Shown: piece after piece, positions 1 through 12,930 of the stretch
Numbering within the stretch: position 1 is the first letter of the stretch
Layout of the letters: the number at the start of each line of letters is the position of its first letter
DNA from: Centroberyx gerrardi
Lineage: Eukaryota; Chordata; Actinopteri; Beryciformes; Berycidae
Length of the DNA stretch: 64,000 nucleotides
Direction: 5' to 3'
NCBI RefSeq assembly: GCF_048128805.1
Contig: NC_136010.1
Location: 24,196,980-24,260,979, forward strand
Translations under genes and position numbers: made by a program
Notes under the pieces: model-generated
Told to the model about the DNA's origin: nothing
What the model saw: the letters and a program-made list of their open reading frames with translations, nothing else
The model's database searches: none

Positions 1-1895
1 CATGTGCAGAGAAGAACGGTCTTGAGAAGTGCAAGAAAGGTGAGTGAAAACCTTTGATATAAGCTGCCTCAACTTCCTAAATTTCCCACATTACTCATAT
101 TCACTGTATCAGGAAACTCCAACCTTTTCTCCTGGTCTGATTGCAGACTGGTACCCCAAACATATTGAGGTGCAGCAGAAAGGCACTGACATCATCGTGA
201 CCTTTAACCTGGCTCCTCCAAGCCTGGACATCAGAGGTTATTTCTCATTGTGTTATGCAAAGGGCATGAAGAAATACATGGACATCAGACCTGTGAGTGA
301 TGGCTTAGTGTTGTCATCTTCTGCAGTTCTGTATATTACTGGATGTATTCATAGCACTATTTTCTGTCGTACCTTGCCTGTGCCTCCATTACCACTATAG
401 AAATGATTAATAATCAAGTGAACTTACTCACTCCATCAATCTTTCTTAATCTTCCTTAGAACTCCACCAAAAACAAAACTCACCACAGTTACCAGCTGCA
501 TGGCCTCCAAGAAGGAACCAATTACACTTGCGAGGTAAAATAAAAGTGGATTACAACTAATGGGTGTTTGACATTGATTACATAATATAAAAAAAATACC
601 TATGACTGTTTCCCCCAAAAGCCAAAATAGCTGATGACAATAAATATTCTATGATGAGTCTTATTTAAATGCTCATAATAATTTTGTAAAAGTAGATGCC
701 ACATATTTAAAATGGTGGATATCTCATTTTGGAATAGAACTCCAGCTCTACTTCAAATGTCATGCCTCTTAAACATAACAAAACCCATGACTATGCTAAA
801 TCACTTGTTCTTTGGGCTAAAACAACATTTCTTGTATCACAGATTGCAGCTGATTTAGTGGATGCAGTGAGGAAGAAATTCAGTGTTCAGGTCATACACC
901 TTCAACAAGGTAGGGTATGTTCCCTTGATCCCAATGATCTACACAAAATATATAAATCATAGGTGTCTTGTTGAACCTTTCCTGAAAAGCTGACTTGTTT
1001 GCATATGCAAGGTTCCTGTAGGACGCTGACAAAACATTTGAGAAGCCTTTCATGTTTAGACGTGATTACTTCTGTCAGTTGTTGGACCTCTGTCACTGGA
1101 TTGCCGTCACATCACCTTCATTTCATCCTCAGAAGCAGCCTTGCCTCTTAGCAGGACATCCCTGGCTCTGATGATTCCACTGGGCTTGGCCTTGGTAGCC
1201 ATATTTGTAATCCTACTGGCCGTTCTTACGAGGAGGAGGCCCAACCTCTGGATGAAGAAACTGGAGATAAAGCCAGGTGCAAAGACAAACCATACTTCAT
1301 CTGAGAAAGCGTGATATGCATACACAGTAAATTATGAAGGCAAATTAAGTAGACAGTGTTCATTGATCATTCAGTTTACACAGCGACACAGAAAGTCTTC
1401 CTTGTACCAACAAAAAATGCAATCTGGGGTTTTTTATCATCCATTCAGACATTATCGAGCAGCATCAAGAGAGGAGCACCCAGCAGGAAGTGATGTCACT
1501 GCCGAGCAACAGGTTGACCCCTCCTCGTCTTCTGATTTGCTACTGCAGCCATGACGGCCCCGCCCACGTCAGAGCCGTCATGCGGTTAGGGGCCTTCTTA
1601 CAGCAGCACATGGCCACTCAGGTAGAGTGGGAATGAAATCCAATGACTTATCCATCTATCCTCTGTAATGAAGTGCATTTTGCTATAAGTGTCTTATGCA
1701 TTTTCAGTCTCCAGGTGTGTCTAAGACTCAACACAGTCATATCTTTTAGGATGAAACAATCGGTTATAATGAAGTGACACACACAAGAAGTGATGATCAG
1801 ATGTTTTTATAAATATGTGTTGCAAGTTCAGTCAGGAAACTAGCTGGCAGCCACGCTTTGGTCTGCCTCAGCATGCTCATCATATGTCAGCAATG

Positions 1896-1930
<35 letters not shown>

Positions 1931-1960
1931 TACACACACACACACACACGTGTGCGCGCC

Positions 1961-2033
<73 letters not shown>

Positions 2034-3030
2034 CGAATACAGCACTGACTCTAAACAACTGGGTGGGAAGCTTTCCAGGTCTGTGCTGCTCACTACTGTT
2101 GTGCTACTGCTCCTGCATGCAGGTGTTGCTGCTACATGTTATGTGTCTGTGGATGTGTTGCATTAGGGACATAGTGCACTCCCAGTGGTAGGTTTATATG
2201 TCTCTGAGTTATATGAGCAGGGTGTAAATAAAGCAGATTGGTTCATCACCAAGGACTAGAAAATCTATAGCCACAACATCCTAGTTCAATAAACTGTTGA
2301 AACAAAACATGTGAGTTGTAGTGAGTTGAGTTCCTTATTTTTGCATTTCTCCAGCTTAGATTTCAACAACTTGCCAATGAGTTGATGTTTTTATCCTTTA
2401 TCTTTTTTCTTCTTTCCTTTCATGAGGGGTCCATGTGTATTTTTACATCAGTTTGGTATGAAACTCTTCTCTTTTTGCCACCAGGTGTGCCTGGACCTGT
2501 GGGACTCTCTCAGTCTGGCCGAGGAAGGCACCATGGGCTGGCACTGCCGGCGGATCCGGGAGAGCGACTTTGTCTTGGTGATCTGTTCCCGGGGGCTCAG
2601 ATCGCAGCCGTCGCACCTAGACCCAGAGGGTGATGAGGAGGAGGCTGACGAAGAGCTGGGCTGGGGGTCCAACACCTCCAGCTCAGCTGCAGCCATCCCC
2701 CTTATAGGAGAGGAGGTGGGCCGCGCCAAAGCCAGGGGGCAAGACCTGTCCAAATACATGGCGGCCATTTTCGAGTACTCTGAGGAAACGGACATCCCCG
2801 CCGAGCTGGGGCTGGTGGCTCACTACACCCTGACCAGGGACCTGCCTCTGCTCTTCTCCCACATCCATGGGGTGGCTCTGCACAGACCTGGAGGCTACCT
2901 GAAGATAGAGCACATCTCAGAGGAAGGCTTTACTAAGTTACCAGCCGGAGCAGCTCTGCAGTGGGCCATCTGTGAGGCCGGGATGGTGCTGAGGGAGAAA
3001 GAGCATCACTCTGTGGAAGGAGGGGACTAA
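1..3030 (+). CDS. Interleukin-17 receptor family protein, IL17RD-like (3' part of gene)
   Basis: Single-pass cytokine receptor of the IL-17 receptor family, expected at the cell surface; only the last seven exons are visible. Exons read in phase: 1-39, 147-292, 460-534, 843-909, 1133-1276, 1449-1621 and 2485-3030 (TAA). The first four encode ectodomain with an Asn-glycosylation sequon pair (NST and NYT). Exon 1133-1276 encodes a hydrophobic membrane segment followed by TRRRPNLW. The next exon starts the SEFIR domain at LLICYCSHDG, continued in the last exon by CLDLWDSLSLAEEG, ESDFVLVICSRG and SKYMAAIFEYS. These segments are closest, from my knowledge of the family, to IL17RD (Sef), and differ more from IL17RA and IL17RB. 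The cytoplasmic part ends soon after SEFIR, so it is shorter than mammalian IL17RD. An acidic insert (GDEEEADEE) follows the CSRG motif. The family is clear; the exact paralogue is not. Confidence 0.82.
1896..2032. repeat. (CT)n then (CA)n compound microsatellite
   Basis: A CT run is followed by an interrupted CA run inside the last intron of the IL-17-receptor-like gene. The open frames across it (poly His-Thr, poly Cys-Val) are repeat artefacts. Confidence 0.95.
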
Positions 3031-3149
3031 GCACTAAAGGAAGGAAACCAGTGCGCCCAGACATACTGTGGTATTAAGCCCAGTGTAGGACAAGGTTAGA
3101 GGTCAACCAATAGCCACAAAGTTCCCGGTACCGACAGGAGGGTGTATGG

Positions 3150-3255
3150 CAGCTGTGAGCTGGCGACTGGAAGGTGGCTGGTACATCTACAGTGCCTGCA
3201 ATCAGTGCTGAGGTGTCCTTGAGCAAGGCACTGAAACCCTCACTCTAGAAAAGGG
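3150..3255 (+). repeat. Degenerate tRNA-derived SINE fragment in 3'UTR
   Basis: The stretch containing GTGTCCTTGAGCAAGGCACT is the hallmark body sequence of fish tRNA-derived SINEs. It is preceded by a worn B-box-like region (GGAAGGTGGCTGGTACATCT). It lies in the predicted 3'UTR of the IL-17-receptor-like gene. Recognised from memory of the family and not aligned. Confidence 0.55.
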
Positions 3256-3954
3256 TTGGATCTGTGTCTGTAAACTCAAGCCAAGCTATTTGTTAACATG
3301 TTTGATGTCTTTTCAACATTTGATTCCCTGTTGACTTTTATATGAGGCCTGGAGATGCTCTGCAACAAAACAAACCAGGACAGATGAGTGTTGTTTGTAT
3401 CATGAGAGCCTTTGTGTGTGAGCGAGTGCAGTGTTACATTGAAAGAGAAATGTGAAGGGTCCATTTTTAAGAGACTGCATGCTATTATGTAAGCGCACAA
3501 GATAATAGAAGACCTGCATGCAAAAAGCCATTGTAAATTGTGAGACAAGCATTGTAAATAAACAAACTCATTCAATTTAAAGGAAAGACATAATGATGCA
3601 ATTCCTGTTAATGTGCCTCATTAAAAGTATGTTTTACATGTGAAACGCACACACGTCCATACATGTCAGGTGTCTATTTTAAGACCTTGTCTCGAGTTAT
3701 TAAAGTTATTTCTATGAGAATGTCTGCCTCAAAGTACACATTGAACAGTGTATTACATTCATATTTACAGTAACACATATAGTTGATTATATCTGTGCAA
3801 TTTTATGCACAAAATAGTGGATTATTATGCACTATCATTTAATGTTATGCTGATGTCAGATTACATATGAATGTTCACTTGTAAACTATAGTCTGCATTT
3901 TTGTGAAGCATGAATTTTGTTACTTTGTGTATCTAATTATCTGATCATACTCTG

Positions 3955-3960
3955 AATAAA
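3955..3960 (+). promoter_or_regulatory. Polyadenylation signal of the IL-17-receptor-like gene
   Basis: AATAAA about 0.9 kb after the stop codon, followed by T-rich sequence. An earlier AATAAA lies near 3556. The 3'UTR is therefore taken as 3031 to about 3980. Confidence 0.6.
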
Positions 3961-3984
3961 GTAAGATAATAAAATGTTTGGAAT

Positions 3985-4361
3985 ATTTATTTTTCTCTGG
4001 CTCATCAAATACATGGTATGAATTTCTCTTGACTGCTATGGACACAGTCGATACCGGCTTGCAGCGCTTGAGATGTTGCAGGGTTGCCAGGCTGGAAGAA
4101 AACCCCTAAATTTCTATAGGTTGTTTCTAGAATATTTTTGCTGAGAATATTCATCTCATACCTGAAAGAAATTGGTTTCGAAGGATTATGAAATTGTTGT
4201 GAAGAATGGAGCATGATGTCCTAATAAAATTATATCCTAGTAAAAATTAACGCCCTAAAAGCGGGTTAGTTTCGTTGGTGACGGGGCCTGGCAACCCCAG
4301 TCAAAGCATTCATCAGTTTTCTGAGCCCGAGCTTCCCTTGTCAGACAGACAGCGTGGAGAG
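3985..4361 (+). promoter_or_regulatory. Intergenic segment, 5'UTR and presumed promoter of sars1
   Basis: Only about 0.4 kb separates the upstream polyadenylation signal from the sars1 start codon. The sequence from about 4245 becomes less AT-rich and leads into the 5'UTR. No TATA box was seen, as is usual for a housekeeping gene. Its role is inferred from position. Confidence 0.45.
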
Positions 4362-5548
4362 ATGGTGCTGGATTTGGACCTGTTTCGGACCGACAAAGGC
4401 GGCGATCCAGAAATCGTCCGTGAGACTCAGAGGAAGAGGTTTAAAGATGTTACACTTGTTGATAAACTGGTCGCAGCAGATACTGAGTGGAGAAAATGTA
4501 AGTGTCAAAAGGCCTTTCCATTTCCTGTAGTAGCTAGTGTTAGCAAGCTGGCTAATACTGCCAATGTTAGCATAGCCCCGATACGTGCCCTCTCACTTCT
4601 ATGAAGGGACGCCAAACTCTGTTCAGAAATCTGGCAATTTAACGTTGACTTGCTGTTCGGCAAATATACAACCCATTTAAATGATGACTTAAGACATTTT
4701 ACGAATATTTAGGATCCTGTCTCCCGTTCGGTACCATCCAATACACAAAACGGCACTTATTTCAGTAAAATTTCAACTTCAATAATTGCTTAGTTTGTTC
4801 TTCCCACTGTTTTCTTCTACCACCGTATGTCACCCTGCAGTGGACGATAGTGAGCACTGTGAATCATTTCAGAAAGTTGTCATTTTAATGAAATAACGTA
4901 GCTATTGCTTGGTGGATCATATGTATGCCGAATTTACCACTGGGCACTAACAATTTGCTAAAGGTCTTAAGTCACGTTCTGCCAGATGTGAATGTTTGCC
5001 GATAAGCAAGACAGCATTTAATTGCCATTTTTTTTAATGGAATTTGCGGCTTGTTCTCTACAGTAGAACACCGACCGGCACGTATTTGGGCTAATGCTAG
5101 CCCAGCTAGCGCCTTTCATTGAATCAAAACGAAACCATATGTTACTCTGTAGTTAACCGTAGCTGCTTAACTTTAGCTCTCTAATCCAACGTGCTTAGTA
5201 CTAGCGAACTGCTCATTCTGATCACCTTGTTTGCATGTAGGATACGAAAGTTAACTGACGTTTAGCTATTTTAGCTTAGCGATGCCAGGAGATACTGTGC
5301 AATCTGATGCAATCCCAGCCAGTGGCGTGTCAAGACAACCTCGCCCTGCAGTGTACAGACAGTGGCATTAAGATCGTGTATGATAGTGTACTTGTTGGCC
5401 ACAATGTTGAAACTGTTTAAGTGACATTAAAGATGTACTTTGAGACAGTTTCTTTTACATCGTAAACCCAACCTTTGATGATGTGATGGTGGGCTGCAAC
5501 TAGAGTTAACGCCTGTCATCAAGTGTCATGGTCCTGCTACTGCAATAT

Positions 5549-5592
<44 letters not shown>

Positions 5593-8500
5593 ACATCTCA
5601 AATCAACAGCCAAGCACAGTTCCATCAAGGCACTGACTGACTTTTTGCAACATCCTAACAGGCCGCTTCACTGCAGACAACCTCAACAAGGCGAAGAACC
5701 TCTGCAGCAAGAGCATTGGGGAGAAGATGAAGGTATGAAAGCGTCAGCACACTAAATGACTTAGCTGGCTGTTGTCCACACAGCAATAGCAAATATTGGT
5801 GTTCTGATACCATTACCAAGAGGTGGAGGAGGTGGGCCGTCAGTTTGTGTCCACTGGCCAGAGTAAACAATGGAGAGACTTGAGGGAATTTGTTGGATTA
5901 GTTGTGCAGTCTACTTGCTTTTTCTTTAACACCTTCTTATTTTGTGTGTGCAGAAGAAGGAACCAGTTGGGGAGGATGAGTCTTTACCTGATGAAGCGCA
6001 GAACCTGGAGTCCCTAACAGCTGAAACATTATCGGTATGGCAGTGTGTGTGTGTGTGTGTAGTGTGCATTTGTTTGTGTTTGTTTTTGCCCTCTCTGGTG
6101 GGTGTGTGTGTGTGCCCATGAAGAAGCTGTCGGCTCTAACTGCTTACCTAAGTATGGTAGCGTTTGCATGTTGTTAAATCAATGAAGAAGAAATTCATTT
6201 CCATAGAATTTGATTAGATCACAGATACAACTTGATGCCTACAAAGTTTGTCATTTGATTCTTTTCCTCTCCTTACTTCTTGTGATTGATTTTCCCTGTA
6301 TCTCTTCCTCTGTCTCAGCCCTTGACAGTAACCCAGATCAAGAAGGTGCGTTTGTTGGTGGACGAGGCCGTGGAGAAGACCGACAGCGAGAGGATAAAGC
6401 TGGAGGCGGAGCGCTTCGAGTACCTGAGAGAGATCGGCAACCTGCTGCACCCGTCTGTACCCATCAGCAACGATGAGGTGGGTGCTTTGATCCAAGCAGA
6501 AGAACGATCTTGTGAAGAATTGTGAAGAACGATCTTCAGCAATAATGTGATATGGCCTAACTGACATATTGTTTAGCCACTATCAGCATACATCATACTG
6601 AATGACCAGAATATCAAATCCAGACAATAATTTCAGGTCTGAAAAGTATGGAATTGAAATGTGATTTTTCTGTGTATCTCAGGTTGTTTGGGTTAGACTT
6701 TCATTCATTTCAATTGGCAATTGCCTGTTGTTTGTTTCATTTAATTTATTTCGTTCTTCCTTTTTTTCCCCAACATGTTATCACATCCCTGCATACACAC
6801 CTTAAGTCATTATCAATTACTGTTACACTTCCAGTACACAGGACAAGGTGGTTTTACTAGTTGTATCTCAATTACATGAAAAAAGTAATGCCTTGTCATG
6901 TAAATTGCTGCTACTGCATCATACATCGAGTAGTGACAGAATTACATGTTAATTACACATTTAAATTACATATACATACAAATAGATCAAATTCACTCTC
7001 TCCTGCTTCATTCACATGAGGTTGTGTGTGTTCTGTTGCTAATGTTCTGTTCCCTGTTCTCTCCTGGCAGGACGTGGACAACAAGGTGGAGCGTACCTGG
7101 GGCGACTGCAGCGCCCAGAAGAAGTACTCCCACGTTGACCTGGTGGTCATGATCGATGGCTTCGATGGAGAGAAGGGAGCCGTGGTGGCTGGGAGCAGAG
7201 GCTACTTCTTGAAGGTAAGGTCCCATAGAGGCTCTGACACACACTTGCATACATATGCACAGGGAAGCATTTGCATACACGTTAACGGTGTTTCTCCAGT
7301 TCATTTTTTCTTTCACTCACACCCTCGCCTCATCCATTGATGGATCTTTAAACACACAAACACAACTGCGTATGTTTTCTTTACTGTGCATAACTAATAG
7401 TTCTTGTATACAGTGTAGCTGTACCTAAGTTTTCAGATGAAGCAAGTGCAAAACTGTCCTCACAAGCCAGAATTTTAATGTGATTATAGAGAAGAAATGG
7501 AAGTAAATGTCTACAAGGGTTCAAGTTTCATCTTTTGATAGATACATACAGTATGTCTCATTTGTTGAGATTAGACTAGACAAAACTAATGATCCCGAAA
7601 GTAAATGGGATTTTTGCAGCAGACAATAAGAGATTGATGGAAGACAATGGAGAGTAATGAAGATAATACAAGTAATCACCAGTAGAGCGTATTGAAAATA
7701 ATGCAGCAAATAAATAAAGGTACATTTATCAAGGGCCTGAAAAGGTTACAAAACACATCTGTCAATGGAAGGAGGATAAATCAGGGTTCTGAGACATTTT
7801 TCACTGCCCGGGACCCAAATGACCCAAACTTCATCTGTCACCCTTGATTTGACCTCTTGCCACACCATGTAGAGACCCGCCAAAAGTAGGTCCATGACCC
7901 GCTTTAGGTTCCTGCAGTTGAAGAAACCACTTGCTCAATCCATTCCCTCTCCTCTCTGGTCTTCAGGGGCCTCTGGTGTTCCTGGAGCAGGCCCTGATCA
8001 ATTACGCCCTGAGGATCCTCTACAGCAAGAAGTACACCATGCTCTACACGCCCTTCTTCATGAGGAAAGAGGTCATGCAGGAAGTCGCCCAGCTCAGCCA
8101 GTTCGACGACGAGCTTTACAAGGTACTGAGGCTCTTATCCAATTCCTGTAGAATAATATCCCACATGATGATGGCCTAGATCTTTAGTGCTGATTCAGAT
8201 AAACTAGAGGAGTTCAAAGTATGTATTAACCATTTATGACCCACTCTTAGTTTTAATGTGACCTCTAGTTATACTTGGTTTAATTTTCTGGATTTTACAT
8301 TATATGGAAGGCCCCAAACTGTCTACTACTACTTACTTATACAAAGCCGACAGATAGAAATACTGTGTTGAGTGCCAGTAGCTTTCATCCAGTGCCTTTT
8401 GAAGCGGGGTCTTGCATTGAGACAGTTTTATAGATTGCGGAGGATATGTTCTTTGGATGATGACTTTAAAGCCAAAAGTTCACATCAAGGGGTTATCTGA

Positions 8501-11500
8501 GAAGAGGGTTATTACTGCCTACAAAAAAAGCTCTAGGGAGGAATAGACAAGCTCTATTGGAGCCATCAAGTCTGGAAAGATTTGTTCTTGGGTTTTCACT
8601 TCCAGTTTTTCCAGCCCTATCAGGCCAGATTAAGAAGATAAGAAGACATTGGCATATTTTGGCCACAGATGATGAGGCTCGTGACATAGGCCAACATAGT
8701 CATAAGACCCGCACCGGTTCAGGCAGAGACAAAGCAATAGATTGGGCCTCTGTGGCTGCACCACCTGCTGGCCCAAGCAAAGAACTGCTGTTCAGACCTG
8801 AAATGCATCACTGTACATTTTACATAGTCTTAGTAGTGGTTAAGTGTTCATTTTACATATAAAGTAAAATCACAATCCTTCAATCCATTTAAGAAGTGAT
8901 GGTACAAAATGGAAAATGTGAGAACTCTGAAATTATGTGCTGATTCTTTTTCTTTCGATGTTGCCGCTCAATTGTTATTACTATTTTCATTTCAGGCTTT
9001 TTGAATGCAAAACTCTCATTCATTTTGAACAGGGATTCCCGTTTTCCTGCATTTTGCCCACTGTTCCCCCTTTTTCTTTGTGTGCCGTCCTGATCACATC
9101 CCCCGCGTGCGTCTCTCTCAGGTCATCGGCAAGAGCAGCGAGAAGTCAGACGACAACTCCATCGACGAGAAGTACCTGATCGCCACCTCGGAGCAGCCCA
9201 TCGCAGCCTTCCTGAGGGAAGAGTGGCTCAAGCCCGAGGACCTGCCCATCCGCTATGCCGGCTTCTCCACCTGCTTCAGACAGGAGGTGGGCTCCCACGG
9301 GCGAGACACCCGCGGGATCTTCAGGGTGCACCAGTTCGAGAAGGTCAGTCGCTGGACTATACTATAAATCATCTTACTACTTTTCCCAGTAACAAGTAGT
9401 GAAACAGATTACAATTTCAATCTAAGTAATGATAATACAGTTAGAATTCAAATAAATAAATGCAGATGTTCCGCAGTTTTGATGCAGTTTTGATGTGCAG
9501 CTTTTGTGATTTAGTTAGTTTTAAATGCAATAAAATACAGACCTCATTAAAATCCCTGGGAGATGATATTTTTTCGGTCTGCCTTATGATGCATGTGCTG
9601 CATTTGATCATAAAATCTAAGCAGTTTTCTCTCCTGGTCCCTGCTCCCTCGCCCCTCAGATTGAGCAGTTTGTTTATGCCTCTCCCCATGACAACAAATC
9701 ATGGGAGATGTTCGATGAGATGATCGAGACGGCAGAGGAGTTCTACCAGTCTCTAGGAATTCCTTATCGCATCGTCAACATTGTCTCTGGTAGGTCTCAC
9801 ACACACAGACACACTTTTTCAGCTGTTGAGCCAAACAATTACATAGTGGCTACTGATCATTTCGTCTTGATTATTAGATCTTATGAAAATAAATGGTTCT
9901 CAGTTTTGAGTCTTGTTCGAAGCTGTTGCAAAGCACCTGACATACGCTTACCTGTGACTGTATAAGTCTTAATTTAAATACTGATGACCTAACTGAAAAT
10001 CAACACCCATATTGACACTTATGTGTTGCCCCAACCATTTTGTTTAGCTACTGTTCAAGAATTATTATTACTTGGTGGTAGGATATTTTATTATTATGTG
10101 ATTACCATCAGTAAAACATAAGATTTATTGAACTTTTGTGGGGGTTTTTTTTTTTTGTTTGTTCATGTTTTTTATAGTACAATTATGTGTCACTATAAAG
10201 CACGACCTCTCATGACTTACTACTTAATCACCAGCTACTGTTGGAGCAGAGTATCTAGTGCCTGTGTTAAGACCAGTCCATCTTATAAACTCACTACACC
10301 CTCCTGTCTGTCTTTTTAGGTGCCCTAAATTATGCAGCCAGTAAGAAGCTGGACCTGGAGGCCTGGTTCCCTGGCTCTGGTGCCTTCAGAGAGCTGGTCT
10401 CCTGCTCCAACTGCACCGACTACCAGGCCAGACGCCTCCGCATCCGCTACGGGCAGACCAAGAAGATGATGGACAAGGTGAGACCATCCATCTAGACCCA
10501 AGCCCCGAGAGATGCTAATGCGTCCTCATGGAATATTCAAGAAGCTATTGTTGTCGGGCAGCAAATACAATTCCAGCCAGTAAGCAGAGATTTGAGTAAT
10601 GATGCTTAAAAAATATTTCCATTAAGTAAAAACAAATCAGTGGAGACTTCAGATAGTTCCAGATCCCTCAGTGTCACAACTTGCATAGATAAAGGTTTTA
10701 TACTCAACTAAACATGGCCCTTTGGGAAAAGAGCGACTCGGGACATGACATTTTCATCCTATAGTTGCATGCTCTGTACACACTTCCTCTCTCTGTATGT
10801 TATGCAGGCAGACTTTGTGCACATGCTGAACGCAACCATGTGCGCCACCACACGCGTGATGTGCGCCATCCTGGAGAACTACCAGACCGAAGAAGGCATC
10901 GTCATTCCAGAGAAGCTCAGGGACTTCATGCCCCCTGGTAAGCTCTGCTAGTGGCTTCACATCCAGTGTGCGCAGCGGCTAGAAAAAGTGTGAATAATGC
11001 GTGATGAAATCATGGAAGCATGACGTTACTCTTAACAACAACTAGTGTAAACATGAAGGTGTCATGAAAAGTAGTAATAATATTCATGCATGTCCAAGTG
11101 TCTCCTTCATGTTCATGCTAGTTGTTTGTTCAGTCCAGATATTTCTTTCCCCGGCTTGCATAACTGTATTCAGCACAGGAATGTCCCGACTTTGAAATAG
11201 TCAACATGCTTGTAATGCGTAGCAATTATCAGAGAGCAACAAACGTGCTTCATGCTGAAGCCTTCTGCAGCGTTCTCACACCTTTTAACTGTCTTCACTG
11301 GCATCCCTTTGTTCACTGTTATGTCCACAAGTCTGTCTGAATGTGGACTTCAGTGGCTCTAAAATGTGCAGCTAATGTGACACTAATTGAACTTCTGATG
11401 AAGAACTGTATAAGTACATACGTTTTCAGCTGACAGATGTTTTCACATCTCATTAAGACAGTATAAGTATATTTGAGCATTGTTGTTTGAGAGTTCTTGA

Positions 11501-11947
11501 CACTTGTTTCTTGTTCTTGTTTTTTACTTTAATTTGATGTAGAGCATTTATACTCCAAATGATTTGGATAAACTATACATTTGCAGTCATGTTGGGTGTT
11601 TATAAAAATTTCACAACGGACCTTTTATGGTTAGAAAAATACAAAACCAAAGCACTACTTGGTATCAAGTCCATCACAACCTCAGACCCTCTTTGATTTT
11701 GAATACATTCTCCTAGGACTGTTTTCTGGCTCTTTGTTTTGAAGTTCCTTCAGTTCATTCTTCCCCCCTACTTCTTCCTCCAGGTCTGACGGAGATTATC
11801 AAGTTCGTGAAGCCTGCCCCCATCGACCAGGAGACGTCCAAGAAGGCCAAGAAACAGCAGGAAGGAGGGGGGAAGAAGAAGAAGCAGGGAGGAGGAGACC
11901 AGGGCCTGCCGAGCGCCGTGGAGAACATGTCCGTCAACGACTCTTAA
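4362..11947 (+). CDS. sars1: Seryl-tRNA synthetase, cytosolic
   Basis: Class II aminoacyl-tRNA synthetase that charges tRNA-Ser (and tRNA-Sec) with serine in the cytosol. Eleven coding exons join in frame to 516 codons, close to the human 514: 4362-4497, 5662-5732, 5954-6034, 6319-6477, 7071-7214, 7967-8122, 9122-9343, 9660-9789, 10320-10477, 10808-10937 and 11784-11947. The start [16 protein letters not shown] matches the family. The N-terminal tRNA-binding coiled-coil arm spans exons 1-4. Motif 2 is in [20 protein letters not shown] and motif 3 in [20 protein letters not shown]. The last exon carries the vertebrate UNE-S extension with lysine clusters ([13 protein letters not shown]), which in zebrafish supports nuclear entry and repression of vegfa. 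No break or missing exon was seen. Confidence 0.98.
5550..5589. repeat. (CA)n microsatellite in sars1 intron 1
   Basis: About 20 AC repeats, some 70 bases upstream of the exon 2 acceptor. Confidence 0.95.
7783..7905. repeat. Decayed dispersed element in sars1 intron 5
   Basis: The segment starting GGTTCTGAGACATTTTTCACT and continuing TGCCCGGGACCCAAATGACC resembles the start of short fish repeats of the type TCTCAAACTTT...CCCGGGACCCA. I recall these as non-autonomous DNA-transposon-like elements. A related worn copy lies at 34176-34327. The assignment is from memory only. Confidence 0.35.
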
Positions 11948-12902
11948 GGCTCCAGTGCGCTATCGGGGCGCTGCAGTGTCGCTTCACCTCCCTCTCAGAT
12001 AGAAATAGACGCAGTAGAGCCTCTCGCAGAACTGTATAGACATTGATCTGGGGTCAGTTTTGCGGGTTCTCCCCCTGTAGTGAACGCCGGCTCTACGCTG
12101 TCTATCTCTATCTGGACGGATGGCGATGTTCTCATTCATCTCAGCCGTTCCTCCTCCTTTCTCCACTCCCTCTCATTCACATGAAGCACATTTGAAAAAG
12201 GGATCACTGTGTTCTCTCGCCTGTCTGCAGTCCACCTCACAGACTGACCACCTGTCAGTCGAATCTGTCTGTCACTATCTCTCCTCTCTCTGCGGCAATA
12301 CTGAGCCCAAAGCAGACAGATAATAATAGAGCATGTCAGTTTAATACTACATTCAGAATCAGCAGCTACATTTCTTGATCCGTTTCCTTGGCACTTAGTA
12401 GTTTCTGTAGTGGAAATGAACCGCTGGTTACATGCAGATACAAGTTTATTTCCAACATTTGGGGATCATTAATAATAAGTCAAGGTTATGAATTGTTTCA
12501 GAGGAGTTGGGTGTCTTGTGTAACATTGAGTGAATTTACTGTCTGACTTCTAAATTCATTGGCTCTTCGATACTGTGTTTTCCTCATCTCTGCGATAAGA
12601 ACAAAACCTGCATCTCTTCTGTGGAACAGGCATCGATTGATAAGTTTTGAATGACATTGAGGTAAAGTTTATTATTATACTTCACAAATATGTCTTGAAA
12701 ATTACCTGGGGTATTTTAAATTGTCTGTTTTGGGCTTTGCATTATCTATACATTGCATCATCATTTTCCACCATTGTTGCTTTAAGTCATTGTTGACTGT
12801 AATGCTGTTCACGAGCATATAACTGAAACATTGACATGTCTGTATGTACTTGCAAGTATATATATATGACTGAGCATTGATAAAGTGGCACTCACTGTAA
12901 AC

Positions 12903-12908
12903 AATAAA
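12903..12908 (+). promoter_or_regulatory. Polyadenylation signal of sars1
   Basis: AATAAA about 950 bases after the sars1 stop, followed by a T-rich stretch (TTTTTTGTGTTTTTATTT) that could serve as a downstream element. Sequence 11948 to about 12930 is the probable 3'UTR. Confidence 0.7.
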
Positions 12909-12930
12909 TATTCAAAACAATGGATATGGA

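Noticed and set aside
1815-2191. Overlapping frames of His-Thr or Cys-Val repeats
   Set aside because: Translation of the CT/CA microsatellite inside an intron.
8557-8862. 101-residue plus-strand frame in sars1
   Set aside because: Lies wholly in an intron between two exons that join in phase; no homology recognised.
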